A stretch of 64,000 bases of DNA from Gemmataceae bacterium. GTDB taxonomy: Bacteria; Planctomycetota; Planctomycetia; Gemmatales; Gemmataceae. A program made the position numbers and the translations under genes. The stretch is taken from NCBI GenBank assembly GCA_022842245.1, contig JALHPZ010000024.1, positions 1-64,000 of the forward strand, given 5' to 3'. Shown here piece by piece: positions 8,120 through 17,131 of the stretch (position 1 is its first letter; each line of letters opens with the position of its first letter). The notes under the pieces are model-generated. The model was not told where the DNA came from. It worked only from the letters and a program-made list of their open reading frames with translations, and ran no database searches.

Positions 8120-9427
8120 TTACTTGCAACCGCCGCAGGTCGGAGCGGAGCAGCCGGTATCGCAACCGCTATCGCAGGACTTGCTGCAGAGCTTGCCCTT
8201 AAGGCTGCCGAGGCGAGCCTTGATCTTGTCAAGGATGCTGGCCTTGTTGCAGCCGCTGTCGCAGGCGTTGCCGCAGGCATTGCCGCAGGCGTCGCCGCCG
8301 CAAGCGTTACCGCAGGCATTGCCGCAAGCCGCGGGCACTTGCTTCTCGACGACCTTGGCGACCATCTTGCACACCATCACCGTTTCGGTGTGGGGCACTT
8401 GATGGCAGACCTTACGGGTCGCCTGGTACTGCACTTGCTTCGGCACGCAGACCGTGTAGTTCTCGGTCTTCGTTTCGCAGGTGTAGGTCGTCTTGCAGAC
8501 CGGCACTTGCACGGTTTCCGTCACGCAGCGCTTCTTGCAGACGGCCACCTGGCAGGTTTCCGTGACGCACTTCTTCTTGCAGACCGGCACTTGCACGGTT
8601 TCGCAAACCGTTTCCCAGCAGCAGACTTGCTTGGTCACGGGGACGCAAACCTTGACCTTCTTGCATTTGGTCACCGGTTCGCAAACCGTTTCCTTGCAGA
8701 CCTGCTTCTTGCAGACCGTGACGGTCTTGCCGCAAGCCGGGGCGCACGGATCGCAGAAAGCCTTCAGGCGGTCGACCAGCCCGGGGCCGACGTGCACTTC
8801 CGTCGGCACGCTCGTGACGTGGCGGACGGTCCGCGACTTCATCTCGGTGACTTGCTGGGTTTCCCACTTGGTTTCCATGACCGTCACGGTCTTGGTGACC
8901 GGGACCTTCTTGGAGACCTGGCGGGTTTCCATCACCGTTTCGTTGACCCACTTGGTCACGGTGCGGGGTTCCATCACCGTTTCGTTGACCCACTTGGTCA
9001 CGGTGCGGTTTTCCATGACCGTTTCGGTCTTGGGCACGCGGACCGTGTAAGTGCGGGTGCGCTGCTCTTGGACCATTTCGGTCTTGCAGGCGGTGTAGGT
9101 CTCGTCCTTCCACTCGCTCTTCATCACCGTGCGAGTTTCCGGCACCTGGACCTTTTCCCACACCGTTTCCTTGACGGTGGTCATGGCCGGGGCACAGGCG
9201 CCGGTCGCGGCCGCCGGGGCGCTGGCGTGGCCAGCCGCCGGGGCGCAGCCGCCGCTGGCCGTACCGCAACCGCCCGTCGTGCCCGACGCCGTCGCGCACG
9301 GATCGCAGCAGTCGCTGCCCTTGTTGAACAGACCCGCGAACCGCCCGCCGAACGCCGAGGCGTCGGCCGCGGTCAGCCCGACGGCAGCAGCCGTCAGCAT
9401 ACAGACCTTCAATCGGCGAACGTTCAT
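8120..9427 (-). CDS. Secreted Cys/Val/Thr-rich YTV-type repeat protein
   Basis: A 435-residue exported protein (signal peptide about 1-25). The ATG at 9427 has GGGAG upstream; a GTG at 9451 is a poorer start. The central part is built from degenerate repeats of two kinds: RTVTKWVNET(V)ME-type segments with an RTYTVRVPK core, and cysteine-containing VCKKxCVTETxQVPV segments. The tail carries CGNACGN-type runs. Such Cys-rich YTV repeat proteins are recalled as planctomycete cell-wall or envelope components, probably disulphide cross-linked. Nineteen or more CK/VC pairs suggest the same here. A strong hairpin lies beyond its stop. Confidence 0.8.
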   Translation of the reverse strand: MNVRRLKVCMLTAAAVGLTAADASAFGGRFAGLFNKGSDCCDPCATASGTTGGCGTASGGCAPAAGHASAPAAATGACAPAMTTVKETVWEKVQVPETRTVMKSEWKDETYTACKTEMVQEQRTRTYTVRVPKTETVMENRTVTKWVNETVMEPRTVTKWVNETVMETRQVSKKVPVTKTVTVMETKWETQQVTEMKSRTVRHVTSVPTEVHVGPGLVDRLKAFCDPCAPACGKTVTVCKKQVCKETVCEPVTKCKKVKVCVPVTKQVCCWETVCETVQVPVCKKKCVTETCQVAVCKKRCVTETVQVPVCKTTYTCETKTENYTVCVPKQVQYQATRKVCHQVPHTETVMVCKMVAKVVEKQVPAACGNACGNACGGDACGNACGNACDSGCNKASILDKIKARLGSLKGKLCSKSCDSGCDTGCSAPTCGGCK

Positions 9428-9722
9428 CTCACACACTCCCTGTTCCCACACCTCGGCACCCCTCGCCCGCGACCTTTCCGTTTGCCGCTAAACTGTCAGC
9501 GTTGGGGAATCTTGGTGCTTGCGGAAAGATGACCCATAAACGGGGTCTGGGAAAGCGAACGCAACCGGCGAAGGTGCAAAATCTCGCGGCTTTGGATGTG
9601 GATGTTCTCGTCGTAACGACCCTGCTTTTCAGGCAAACCCGGCCGGTGCGCGAAACCTTGCGGGCCACGAATGGCGCGCCGCGACCGCATGTAACGATTA
9701 GTGCGAACGGAGCATGCCCGCA
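9428..9722. other. Intergenic region upstream of the Cys-rich protein gene
   Basis: This 295-bp gap must hold the promoter of the minus-strand Cys-rich gene, since rsgA also reads leftward and ends at 9723. I see a GGGAG ribosome-binding site near 9432 but no convincing -35/-10 pair, structured RNA or conserved small gene. Confidence 0.4.
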
Positions 9723-10823
9723 TCATTCTTCCTGACCGCTGTATAGCCCCAGATAGCTCACATAGCGCCGCTCGCTCAGCAACTTCCGACGCACCGCGTC
9801 CTTCACCCGGCAGCCCGACTCGTGCGTGTGGGAACAATCCGGGAACTTGCACAACGCCACGTACGGCCGGAACTCCCGGAAATATCCCTCCACTTCCTCG
9901 GGCCGCGTATCCCAGAGCTGGAGCTGTCGCACGCCAGGCGTATCCACGACCCAGCCGCCGAATTCCAGTCGAATCAGTTCCGCCGTCGTCGTCGTGTGCT
10001 TCCCTTTGTTGTTGACCTCGCTCACCTCGCGCACGCGCAGCGAAAGCCCCGGTTGGATTGCGTTGAGCAACGACGACTTGCCCACGCCTGACTGTCCGGA
10101 GAAGACCGACGCGCGATCCGCGAGCAGGCTGCGCAGCCGATCGATGCCTTCGCCGGTCCGGGCGCTCGTGAGGACGGTCGGAATGCCGATCTGGGAATAC
10201 GCGCCGACAAGCGGCTGGAGCGCGACGCGGTCCGCGAGGTCGACCTTGTTGAGCGCGACGATCGGCTGAAGATTCCCCTTCTCGGCCGTGGCGATGTAGC
10301 GGTCGATGAGATGGACCTTCAGATCCGGCTCGACGAGCGAAACGACGATGACAACCTGATCGACGTTGGCGACGAGCACGTGCTCGCGCCGGCGGGACGA
10401 GCGCGTGAGCACGCCGCGCCGTGGATCGACGCGCTCGATGACGGAATCGGGTTCCTCGACCGAGACCGAGACCCAGTCACCGGTAGTGACGATGCTGCGT
10501 TCGTCGGTCTGGATGTTCTTCAGCACACGACGGACGGTACAACGGACCGGCCGACCATCGTCCAACTGCACGTAACTGTACAACCCGTGAACCTTGACGA
10601 CGCGCCCGCGGACGAAGCCGGCCTCGGCCCCGGGCATCGCATCGGTCCCGTCGGTGACGATCGTTCGATGGCGCGATAGGTCGCCCTTGGCGCGGACGCG
10701 CTCGGCGTTGCTCACGTCGTCGGCGGCACCGTCCTGGAACTGCCGCGTGAGGTCGTTGGCGCGCGGCGGCTTGGCGCGGTTCTTCCGCATCTCGACGCGT
10801 TGCTTGTTCTTCTTGGCGCTCAT
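9723..10823 (-). CDS. rsgA: Ribosome small-subunit-dependent GTPase A
   Basis: A 366-residue circularly permuted GTPase that checks 30S subunit maturation. The ATG at 10823 (MSAKKNKQRVEMRKNRAKPP) follows the VOC stop by one base; an ATG at 10853 would overlap that gene and is less likely. After an OB-fold region come the G motifs in permuted order: NKVDLAD (G4), SAR (G5), SGVGKSSLLN (G1) and DTPGVRQL (G3). They are followed by the C-terminal zinc knuckle with C-x-F-x-D-C-x-H-x-H-E-x-G-C spacing. The N-terminal basic extension is typical of planctomycete versions. Confidence 0.96.
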   Translation of the reverse strand: MSAKKNKQRVEMRKNRAKPPRANDLTRQFQDGAADDVSNAERVRAKGDLSRHRTIVTDGTDAMPGAEAGFVRGRVVKVHGLYSYVQLDDGRPVRCTVRRVLKNIQTDERSIVTTGDWVSVSVEEPDSVIERVDPRRGVLTRSSRRREHVLVANVDQVVIVVSLVEPDLKVHLIDRYIATAEKGNLQPIVALNKVDLADRVALQPLVGAYSQIGIPTVLTSARTGEGIDRLRSLLADRASVFSGQSGVGKSSLLNAIQPGLSLRVREVSEVNNKGKHTTTTAELIRLEFGGWVVDTPGVRQLQLWDTRPEEVEGYFREFRPYVALCKFPDCSHTHESGCRVKDAVRRKLLSERRYVSYLGLYSGQEE

Positions 10824-10824
10824 G

Positions 10825-11172
10825 TCAGCAATCCGACCAGACGGCGAGTTCATTGCCCGCGGGGTCCAGGAACTGGAAGCGCCGGCCGCCGGGGAAGGCG
10901 AAGATCGGCTTCACGATGGTGCCGCCGGCTGCCGTCACGCGTGCGAGGCTCGCTTCGAGATCGGAGGCGTACAGGACCACAAGTGGCGCGTTTGGCTTTT
11001 CCTCCGCGCTTGTGACGCCGCCCTGGAGCCGGCCGTCATCGAACGAGGCGTAATCGTCGCCGTAGTCGGTAAATGGCCAGCCGAACGCGGCGGCGTAGAA
11101 GCGCTTCGCATCCGGAACGCTCGCGACGGGAAACTCGACGTAATCGACGCGGTTGTCGTTGGCAGCGTTCAT
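10825..11172 (-). CDS. VOC-family (glyoxalase-like) protein
   Basis: A 115-residue single-module vicinal-oxygen-chelate protein. It opens VDYVEFPVASVPDAKRFYAAAFGW, the usual beta-alpha-beta start of bacterial glyoxalase-like enzymes, and ends GRRFQFLDPAGNELAVWS. A complete metal site would need a dimer. The substrate is unknown. It is separated from rsgA by a single base and is almost certainly co-transcribed with it. Confidence 0.9.
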   Translation of the reverse strand: MNAANDNRVDYVEFPVASVPDAKRFYAAAFGWPFTDYGDDYASFDDGRLQGGVTSAEEKPNAPLVVLYASDLEASLARVTAAGGTIVKPIFAFPGGRRFQFLDPAGNELAVWSDC

Positions 11173-11305
11173 GGCACTCTCGCGGGGACGGCGATGGGCC
11201 GATTATAATGGACGCAGGAGCGCGACGCGATGCCCATGCACGATAACCGGGCATCGGCGCCGATGGTTCTGACGGTGGGCGATGCACTGCCCCCGCGAAG
11301 GCAAA

Positions 11306-11842
11306 TCATGACCAACGACGCACTGGCAAAGGATTGCTCGCCGCTGCCCTTCGTGCCGCGATGACGATGTTCGCGCACGCCGTCGCGTCCGAGGTCGCGT
11401 CGTGGTGCTTCAAGGGAAGGTCGAGGAATCGGCACACGTCCGGCAGCTTGGTCGGGAACACCTTCCATGTCTTCCGGGCGATCCGTACCGTGCATTCGAA
11501 CCGGTGCGCCGGCTCCGGCAGCCCGGCGGCCGCGCAACAGGCGCGGAGCACGTTCCGGTCGAACGGCGCGTTGTGCGCCGCGAGAAACTCCACACCGTCG
11601 AGTTCCTTCGCCACCGTCGGCCACAGGTCGCCGAATGCCGGCGCGTCCTTCACGTGCTCCCACGTGAGTCCGTGTATATGCGTGAATACGACGTGCGGGC
11701 GCGGCGGGCGGATGAGATGCGACACCGTTCGCACGATCTCCAGTCCGTCGACGACAACGACCGCCACGGCGCAGGCGCTGTCCGGCCCATAATCGGCGGT
11801 CTCGAAGTCGATGGCCGCGAACCGGCCGTGCGCAGAGGTCAT
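11306..11842 (-). CDS. DEDDh 3'-5' exonuclease (DnaQ/PolC epsilon-like)
   Basis: A 178-residue stand-alone exonuclease domain. Exo I is AIDFETAD (D12 and E14 type acidic pair), Exo II is LAAHNAPFDRNVL, and Exo III reads LKHHDATSDATACA, with the His and Asp of the DEDDh class. Such small proteins trim DNA or RNA 3' ends; whether this one proofreads or acts on RNA cannot be told. It is divergent from the DUF2256 gene across 48 bp. Confidence 0.92.
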   Translation of the reverse strand: MTSAHGRFAAIDFETADYGPDSACAVAVVVVDGLEIVRTVSHLIRPPRPHVVFTHIHGLTWEHVKDAPAFGDLWPTVAKELDGVEFLAAHNAPFDRNVLRACCAAAGLPEPAHRFECTVRIARKTWKVFPTKLPDVCRFLDLPLKHHDATSDATACANIVIAARRAAASNPLPVRRWS

Positions 11843-11890
11843 AGCAAAAGTCTAACCGGACAGTCGTATCGTGGCGAGCGGAGGAAGTTC

Positions 11891-12046
11891 ATGAAATCGA
11901 GCGAACGCCCCCGGAAGACCTGTGCCCGCTGTGGCCGACCGTTCGCCTGGCGGCGGAAATGGGCGCGCGTCTGGGACGCCGTCCGTTACTGCTCCGAGCG
12001 CTGTCGGAACGAACGCCCACCACGGCCGCGACCTTTGGGAACTTGA
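11891..12046 (+). CDS. DUF2256 small zinc-binding protein
   Basis: A 51-residue protein with GGAGGA just upstream of its ATG. It matches DUF2256 closely: TCARCGRPFAWRRKWARVW followed by YCSERCR, giving four zinc-ligand cysteines (CxxC...CxxxC). The family is widespread and often sits beside cryptochrome/photolyase or DUF2237 genes, but its function is unknown. Here no photolyase is near. Confidence 0.9.
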   Translation: MKSSERPRKTCARCGRPFAWRRKWARVWDAVRYCSERCRNERPPRPRPLGT

Positions 12047-12113
12047 CTCCGCTCCTCGCCCCGCCGATACTGGCCTCGCCCGCCTTCGCCTCTCACCGAA
12101 CAGGATTCCCGCG

Positions 12114-13130
12114 ATGCTCCGCTTCGCCCTCCCGCTTTTGTTGTTCGCCCTCCCCGCCGCCGCCGCGGACATCACAATCGCAAAGACCGACACCGATCTC
12201 GAATTCAAGGCTGGCGACGCCCTTATCGCCAAGTACCGCTACGCCGGCACCGTGCAGGTCGAGAAGGGGGACGGCACCAAGCCGCTGGCGAAGCCCTTCT
12301 TCTACCCGCTCAACGCACCGGATGGCACCTGCGTCACGCGCCACTGGCCGATCGTGCGGAACGTGAAGGGTGAGACCACCGACCACTTTCATCAAAAATC
12401 CGCCTGGTTCTGCCACGGCGATGTGATCCCCGAAGGGATTGACATGAAGACGAAATCCGCCGACAAACGGATCCACGGCGTGGACTTCTGGGCCGAGACT
12501 GCCGGCCACGGGCGCATCGTCTGCGTCGACGTCGGCGCGGCAAAGGGCGGCACCATCGTGACCCGCAACGAATGGCGCACGCCGGACGGAGTGAACATCC
12601 TGGACGAAACCCGCACGCTCTCCGCACGTGCCCTCTCCGCCGGCTACTTGATTGTGCTCGACATCGACCTGCACGCCAGCGTCTGCCCGATCACCTTCGG
12701 CGATACCAAGGAAGGCTCGATGGGCGTACGCGTCAGCGATGAGATGCAGAACAAGACCGGCAACGGCGTCGTCACCAGCGTCGATGGCAGCGTGGCGAAG
12801 GCGCCGGCAAAGGACAACCTGCCGATGTGGGGCAAGTTCGCCGCGTGGCACGACTACAGCGGAACGGTCGGCGGGAAGCCGGTCGGCCTCGCCATCTTCG
12901 ACGACCCCAAGAACGCCCCGCAATCCGCCTGGCATACCCGCGCGTACGGACTCATGGCCGCGAACCCGTTCGGTCGCAACGGTTCCCAGTTCCCCGCCCT
13001 CAAGGGCAAGACCGACCTCGTGAAGCTTACGAAGGGCGAACACCTGAAGTTGCGCTACGGCTTGTATGTCCACACCGGCGACGTCGCCGGCGGCAAGGTC
13101 GCCGACGCATTTGCGGTGTTCGCGAAGTGA
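12114..13130 (+). CDS. Secreted DUF6807 (PmoA-like) protein
   Basis: A 338-residue exported protein with a signal peptide (about 1-17, MLRFALPLLLFALPAAA). It matches the family annotated as PmoA/DUF6807, common in planctomycetes. Conserved-looking elements are KPFFYPLNAPDG, RHWPI, DHFHQKSAWFCHGDV, and the C-terminal RNPFG-like NPFGRNGSQFPALKG with LRYGLYVHTGD. Despite the name it is not a methane mono-oxygenase subunit. It may act on extracellular carbohydrate, but this is unproven. Confidence 0.88.
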   Translation: MLRFALPLLLFALPAAAADITIAKTDTDLEFKAGDALIAKYRYAGTVQVEKGDGTKPLAKPFFYPLNAPDGTCVTRHWPIVRNVKGETTDHFHQKSAWFCHGDVIPEGIDMKTKSADKRIHGVDFWAETAGHGRIVCVDVGAAKGGTIVTRNEWRTPDGVNILDETRTLSARALSAGYLIVLDIDLHASVCPITFGDTKEGSMGVRVSDEMQNKTGNGVVTSVDGSVAKAPAKDNLPMWGKFAAWHDYSGTVGGKPVGLAIFDDPKNAPQSAWHTRAYGLMAANPFGRNGSQFPALKGKTDLVKLTKGEHLKLRYGLYVHTGDVAGGKVADAFAVFAK

Positions 13131-13177
13131 GTAGAGAACGCTACCGCGACGTACTTCGCGTCGCGGCCCTCTGACGA

Positions 13178-13528
13178 TTAGTTCCGGCTGTACGGCCGCG
13201 CCGATTTGCGGGCTTCACGGCCGAGCGGGTCGCGGGCGAGCTTCATGTAGCAGCCGCCGCAGACGTCGAAGGAACGGTGCACACCGATCGGGTGCATCTC
13301 GAGCGTTTCGCCGTCGGTGTCGGACTCGGACTCGTCGTGGCGCGTCTCGCGCTCGCCGAGCAATTCGTCCATCTCGTCCACGCTGTCGGTGTCGGATTCG
13401 TCGTCGCCTTCCAGCACCGTCGGTTCCTCGTCCGCGGGGACGGGTCCGCCGTCCACTTTCCAGGCGAATCGGGGTTCGAGCGCGGGGTCGAGCGTCTTGC
13501 CGCAAACATCGCACGAGTAGAGGCGCAT
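13178..13528 (-). CDS. Acidic zinc-ribbon hypothetical protein
   Basis: A 116-residue protein beginning MRLYSCDVCGKTLDP. Two CxxC pairs (C6/C9 and a CGGC near residue 92) flank a very acidic Asp/Glu/Ser-rich middle (about 35-75). This pattern suggests a small zinc-ribbon with a disordered insert. The ATG at 13528 is preferred because it begins the first CxxC module; upstream in-frame starts would add low-complexity sequence. The function is unknown. Confidence 0.65.
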   Translation of the reverse strand: MRLYSCDVCGKTLDPALEPRFAWKVDGGPVPADEEPTVLEGDDESDTDSVDEMDELLGERETRHDESESDTDGETLEMHPIGVHRSFDVCGGCYMKLARDPLGREARKSARPYSRN

Positions 13529-13864
13529 GGGGTGAGCAACTCCGTGGGTGCCAGTCCGTCTCGGGGAGAGCCGGGGATGAACCAATCGTCCGTCGCGAGT
13601 CGGCCATGGCCGGCAATCGCCGTCGGGGCCGGAATGAACCAGATTCCTTACTCTCATTCGTCGCTGTTTTTCCGCGCCAAGTCAAGCGCAATTTGACACC
13701 GAGGCGGGCTGTGCTGGCTGCGCGGGTTGGCCGTTTTGCAACTTGTCGTATCGGAATTGCACGAGGGATGGCGTGCCGGCTTCGCCAGATTACCCCGCCG
13801 CGCGGGTCCGGGCCGAGAATCGGTAATCTTCGGATTGGCACGGGCCGTGCAAAGACTCTCCCGT

Positions 13865-13912
13865 CTTCGCGGCTCGGCTTACGGCGGGTCAGACGCAAGC
13901 CGAGTCGCGAAG
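13865..13912. repeat. Imperfect palindrome, likely dispersed intergenic repeat
   Basis: Arms 13865-13880 and 13897-13912 are complementary at 15 of 16 positions around a 16-nt loop. The loop and arm composition resemble a palindromic element I recall from planctomycete intergenic regions; only one copy is present in this window. Confidence 0.5.
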
Positions 13913-13984
13913 GCCGAGGCAACTCCCCCCACACTCCCCCGAGGCCGTTCCCCCGACCCGACACGTCCCCCGACAGTTCCCCCT

Positions 13985-14016
13985 CGGCCGGCGCGACTTC
14001 CCCCTCGCGCCGGCCG
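13985..14016. repeat. Perfect 12-bp GC-rich hairpin
   Basis: Arms 13985-13996 and 14005-14016 are perfectly complementary with an 8-nt pyrimidine loop. It lies 80 bp before the start of the DUF4139-like gene and could terminate upstream transcription or structure the leader. Confidence 0.5.
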
Positions 14017-14095
14017 CGTCGTTTCCCGTTACCCACGTGTTGCGCCCTTCCGGCTACACTCCGACCATCGAACCTTTCCCTTCGGAGGTGGAACC

Positions 14096-15829
14096 GTGAC
14101 CCGCTATTTCCTCGTCGCGCTCGTGCTCGCTTTCGCCGGCACGGCAAACGCGCAGCCCGGTGCCGCTCTTGGCGCGCTCGCCAAAATGCCCGTGAAGGAA
14201 GTGACCGTCTTCAAGGACGGCCACGCCTACGTCGTCCACCAGGGCACCATGCCCGTGGAAGCCGGTGCCGTGAACCTCGACCTGCTGCCGAACCCCGTGC
14301 TCGGCACCTTCTGGCCGTATAGCGTCGATCCGAAGGTGAAGCTGCAATCCGTGACGGCCGGCCGCCGCCGCGTAAAGGTCGAGCGCACGGCGCTGACCGT
14401 ACGCGAACTCATCGAAGCCAACGTCGGCGCCGACGCCGTCGTCACGGAAGGGAGCAAGCCGGCGTATCAGGCCACGATCGTGCAACTCCTTTCACGCAGC
14501 TCCGAGGAGCTGGAAGCCACAGCCGCGTCCCCCGGCGAATACCCGCCGCAGAAGGGGAACGTGCTGCTGCTCAAGACCATCGAAGGCACGCGCGCGGTGA
14601 ACATCGACACGATCTCCGACGTGAAATTCGTCGGCAACTACAAAACGAAGATCGCCGGCGAGGAGTACCGGAACCTGCTGGCGATGAAGCTCGACGGCGC
14701 CGGCGCGACCGCCGAGGTCGGGATGGCGTATGTACAGAAAGGCATCCGCTGGATTCCCAACTACCGCGTCGAACTGGATGCCAACGGCAAGGCGACGGTG
14801 AAGCTCCAGGCCACTCTGCTCAACGAACTCACGGACCTGAAGGATGCGACCGTGAATCTCGTGATCGGCGTGCCGTCGTTCTACTTCAAGGAGACGGCTG
14901 ACCCGATCGCGATGAACCAGGCGCTCGCCCAGCTCTCGCAGTATTTCCATGCCGACTCGGCTAGCACACAGTACGCCCTCAGCAACGCGATGGTGATGAC
15001 GCAAAGCTCGCGCATGGGCGAGGTGCGCCGACAACCGCCGGCCGCGGCCGCGGCGGCCGTGGATCTCGGCCCCGACGCTGGCGGAACCGCGAACGAGGAC
15101 CTCTACGTCTTCACCGTGAAGAACGTGACGCTTGCGAAGGGCCAGCGGATGGTGCTCTCCGTCTCGCAGCAGACCGTCGATTACAAGGATGTCTATTCAC
15201 TGGACATCCCGTACATGCCGCCAGTGGACCTCCGGCATCAAGTTCACACCAACCAGACGGCCGAACTGGCGAAGATGATGGCGGCGCCGAAGGTGATGCA
15301 CAACATCCGCCTGACGAACGGCAATACGCAGCCGTTCACCACCGCGCCGGCGCTCATCATGAAGGACGGCAAGGTGCTCGCGCAGGCGATCATGACCTAC
15401 ACGTCGAAGGGGAGCACGGTCGACCTGACGCTGACGGCCGCCGTCGACGTGCGCGTGAAGAAGAAGGACAAGGAAGCGAAGCGCACGCCGAACGCGAAGT
15501 CCCACGATGGCAACAGCTACTGGCGCATCGATATCCAGAGCGCGATCGCGCTGACGAACTACAGTAACAAACCGATCGAAGTGGAAGTGACCCGGCACGT
15601 CCTGGGCAACCTCGACAAGGCCGACGACAAAGTAAAGGCCGAGATGGTGAACCTGCTCGAAGACGACGACGGCCTGCACGCGTCGAGCCGGCCGGCATGG
15701 TGGGGCTACTATTCCTGGCCGGCGTGGTGGGGCCACTTCAACGGCGTCGGCCGCATCACCTGGACCGCGAAGCTCGAGCCGGGCAAGTCCGATGAGCAGT
15801 CGTACGCGTGGCACTATTACTGGCGGTAG
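14096..15829 (+). CDS. Secreted DUF4139-like protein
   Basis: A 577-residue exported protein starting at a GTG (14096) that has GGAGGTG six bases upstream; the longer upstream frame is non-coding. The signal peptide ends near residue 19 (GTANA). The region KGIRWIPNYRVELD followed by LQATLLNELTDLKDATVNL and a VPSF motif matches the C-terminal half of DUF4139 (mucoidy-inhibitor MuiA-like) proteins. There are short Ala/Pro-rich and Lys-rich (VKKKDKEAKR) insertions and a Trp-rich tail (PAWWGYYSWPAWWGHF). Its function is unknown; it is probably envelope-associated. Confidence 0.75.
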   Translation: MTRYFLVALVLAFAGTANAQPGAALGALAKMPVKEVTVFKDGHAYVVHQGTMPVEAGAVNLDLLPNPVLGTFWPYSVDPKVKLQSVTAGRRRVKVERTALTVRELIEANVGADAVVTEGSKPAYQATIVQLLSRSSEELEATAASPGEYPPQKGNVLLLKTIEGTRAVNIDTISDVKFVGNYKTKIAGEEYRNLLAMKLDGAGATAEVGMAYVQKGIRWIPNYRVELDANGKATVKLQATLLNELTDLKDATVNLVIGVPSFYFKETADPIAMNQALAQLSQYFHADSASTQYALSNAMVMTQSSRMGEVRRQPPAAAAAAVDLGPDAGGTANEDLYVFTVKNVTLAKGQRMVLSVSQQTVDYKDVYSLDIPYMPPVDLRHQVHTNQTAELAKMMAAPKVMHNIRLTNGNTQPFTTAPALIMKDGKVLAQAIMTYTSKGSTVDLTLTAAVDVRVKKKDKEAKRTPNAKSHDGNSYWRIDIQSAIALTNYSNKPIEVEVTRHVLGNLDKADDKVKAEMVNLLEDDDGLHASSRPAWWGYYSWPAWWGHFNGVGRITWTAKLEPGKSDEQSYAWHYYWR

Positions 15830-15885
15830 GCGGCGTTTTGGGTCGCGCGGCGTGATAAACTGAAGAGGAGCCGGAGGTTTCACCG

Positions 15886-16617
15886 ATGCCGCTGCGCGAC
15901 CATTTCGAAGACCCGAACCGTCGGATCTGGGAACGGATTCATGGGGGTTGGCCCATGGTCATGGTCCAACATCTCTATCGCACCCTGCCAGCTCGATACC
16001 ACGTCGCACCGCAGGTGCACCTCGGTCAGTACTTCGAAGTCGATATCGCCACCTACGATACCGACCGGAACGGCCGATCGCATTCCGGATCGGTCGATGC
16101 CGGGGGCGGCCTCGCCACCGCCGTCTGGGCGCCGCCCCTGCCAACGCTCACGCTCGATACGGAGATGACCGATCCGGACGAATACGAGGTGCGCATCTTT
16201 GATGCGGAAGACGGGCAACGTCTCGTGGCCGTGATTGAGCTGGTCAGCCCCTCGAACAAGGATCGCCCGGAATCCCGGCGCGCCTTCGTGGCCAAGTGCG
16301 CGGCGCTAATGCAACAGGACGTCTGCGTCTCGATTGTCGACCTGGTGACGATCCGGCAGTTCAACCTTTACGCCGATCTTCTCGATTTGCTCGGGCGATC
16401 GGATCCGTCGATGAGCGCCCCGACGCCGTATCTTTACGCCGTCACCGTCCGGCGCCGCAGCAACCGCCCGCGCTGGCGAATCGACACCTGGGCACACGCG
16501 CTCGCGATCGGCTCTCCCTTGCCCGCGCTGCCTATCTGGCTCGCCGACGGCGAGGGGACGATGCTGGATCTGGAATCGACGTACGAAGAAACCTGCCGGA
16601 CGTTGCGCTTGAATTGA
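15886..16617 (+). CDS. DUF4058 family protein
   Basis: A 243-residue protein matching DUF4058, a family frequent in planctomycetes and cyanobacteria. It begins MPLRDHFEDPNRRIWERIHGGWP. The core segment VAVIELVSPSNKDRPESRRAFVAKCA has the E-x-LSP-x-NK pattern shared with Uma2/PD-(D/E)XK-like nucleases, so a nuclease fold is likely although activity is unproven. GGAG precedes the ATG. It converges on the DUF454 gene across 12 bp. Confidence 0.9.
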   Translation: MPLRDHFEDPNRRIWERIHGGWPMVMVQHLYRTLPARYHVAPQVHLGQYFEVDIATYDTDRNGRSHSGSVDAGGGLATAVWAPPLPTLTLDTEMTDPDEYEVRIFDAEDGQRLVAVIELVSPSNKDRPESRRAFVAKCAALMQQDVCVSIVDLVTIRQFNLYADLLDLLGRSDPSMSAPTPYLYAVTVRRRSNRPRWRIDTWAHALAIGSPLPALPIWLADGEGTMLDLESTYEETCRTLRLN

Positions 16618-16629
16618 AGATGCCACCGA

Positions 16630-17058
16630 TCATTCCGGCTTCGCCGTCGGCACCACGAACAGGATCGTGCAGACGCCGATGCAGGCCCAGACTCCGATCA
16701 TCCACTTCACGAACACCGGCAGCCCCGACAGCGTGATGCTCAGCGTCACCACCGTCACCACGGTGCAGACGGCCATCACCTTCACCGGACGGCGAATGCC
16801 GCGATACTTCTCCCAATCGGCGATCAGTTTTCCGAAGACCGGCGCACCGCGAAGCCAGTTGTCCAGACGTTCCGACGATCGCGCGAAGCAATAGCTCGCC
16901 AGCAGCACCCATGGTGTCGTCGGCACGCCGGGGATCAACGCACCCGCGACGGCGAGCGTCACGCAGACCAGTCCGACGCCGATGTACGCAAGCCGCTTCA
17001 GCCCGCGTGCCCGGGGCGGCTTCAACTTCTCGAGCACGGGCAGGACCGGTTCGGACAA
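16630..17058 (-). CDS. DUF454 (YbaN-like) membrane protein
   Basis: A 142-residue inner-membrane protein. Two hydrophobic blocks (about 22-55 and 92-137) bracket the family motif LLASYCFARSSERLDNWL, and VPTTPWVLLA matches the DUF454 signature. The function is unknown; YbaN in E. coli is also uncharacterised. It is divergent from the aldo/keto reductase across about 73 bp. Confidence 0.92.
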   Translation of the reverse strand: MSEPVLPVLEKLKPPRARGLKRLAYIGVGLVCVTLAVAGALIPGVPTTPWVLLASYCFARSSERLDNWLRGAPVFGKLIADWEKYRGIRRPVKVMAVCTVVTVVTLSITLSGLPVFVKWMIGVWACIGVCTILFVVPTAKPE

Positions 17059-17131
17059 TACGATCTCCCGAAAGACGAATCGCGATCAGTTTAGCAGAAT
17101 GACCCCGATAACTTCCCGCGAGTATTCCTCC

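Larger units (their letters stand above)
13529..14095. other. 567-bp intergenic region with hairpins and C-runs
   Basis: No gene is supported here. The stretch holds an imperfect 16-bp hairpin (13865-13880 with 13897-13912) and a perfect 12-bp hairpin (13985-13996 with 14005-14016). It also has six runs of five or more C between 13925 and 14004, i.e. G-runs on the minus strand. The Shine-Dalgarno GGAGGTG of the downstream gene is at 14084-14090. Confidence 0.55.

Noticed and set aside
8480..9020. Regularly spaced repeats suggesting a CRISPR array
   Set aside because: The repeats are in-frame codon-level repeats of the Cys/YTV protein with no constant spacer length and no cas genes.
12114..13130. 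Methane mono-oxygenase function for the PmoA-like annotation
   Set aside because: The protein is soluble and secreted with no particulate mono-oxygenase membrane helices; the PmoA label is a family-name artefact.
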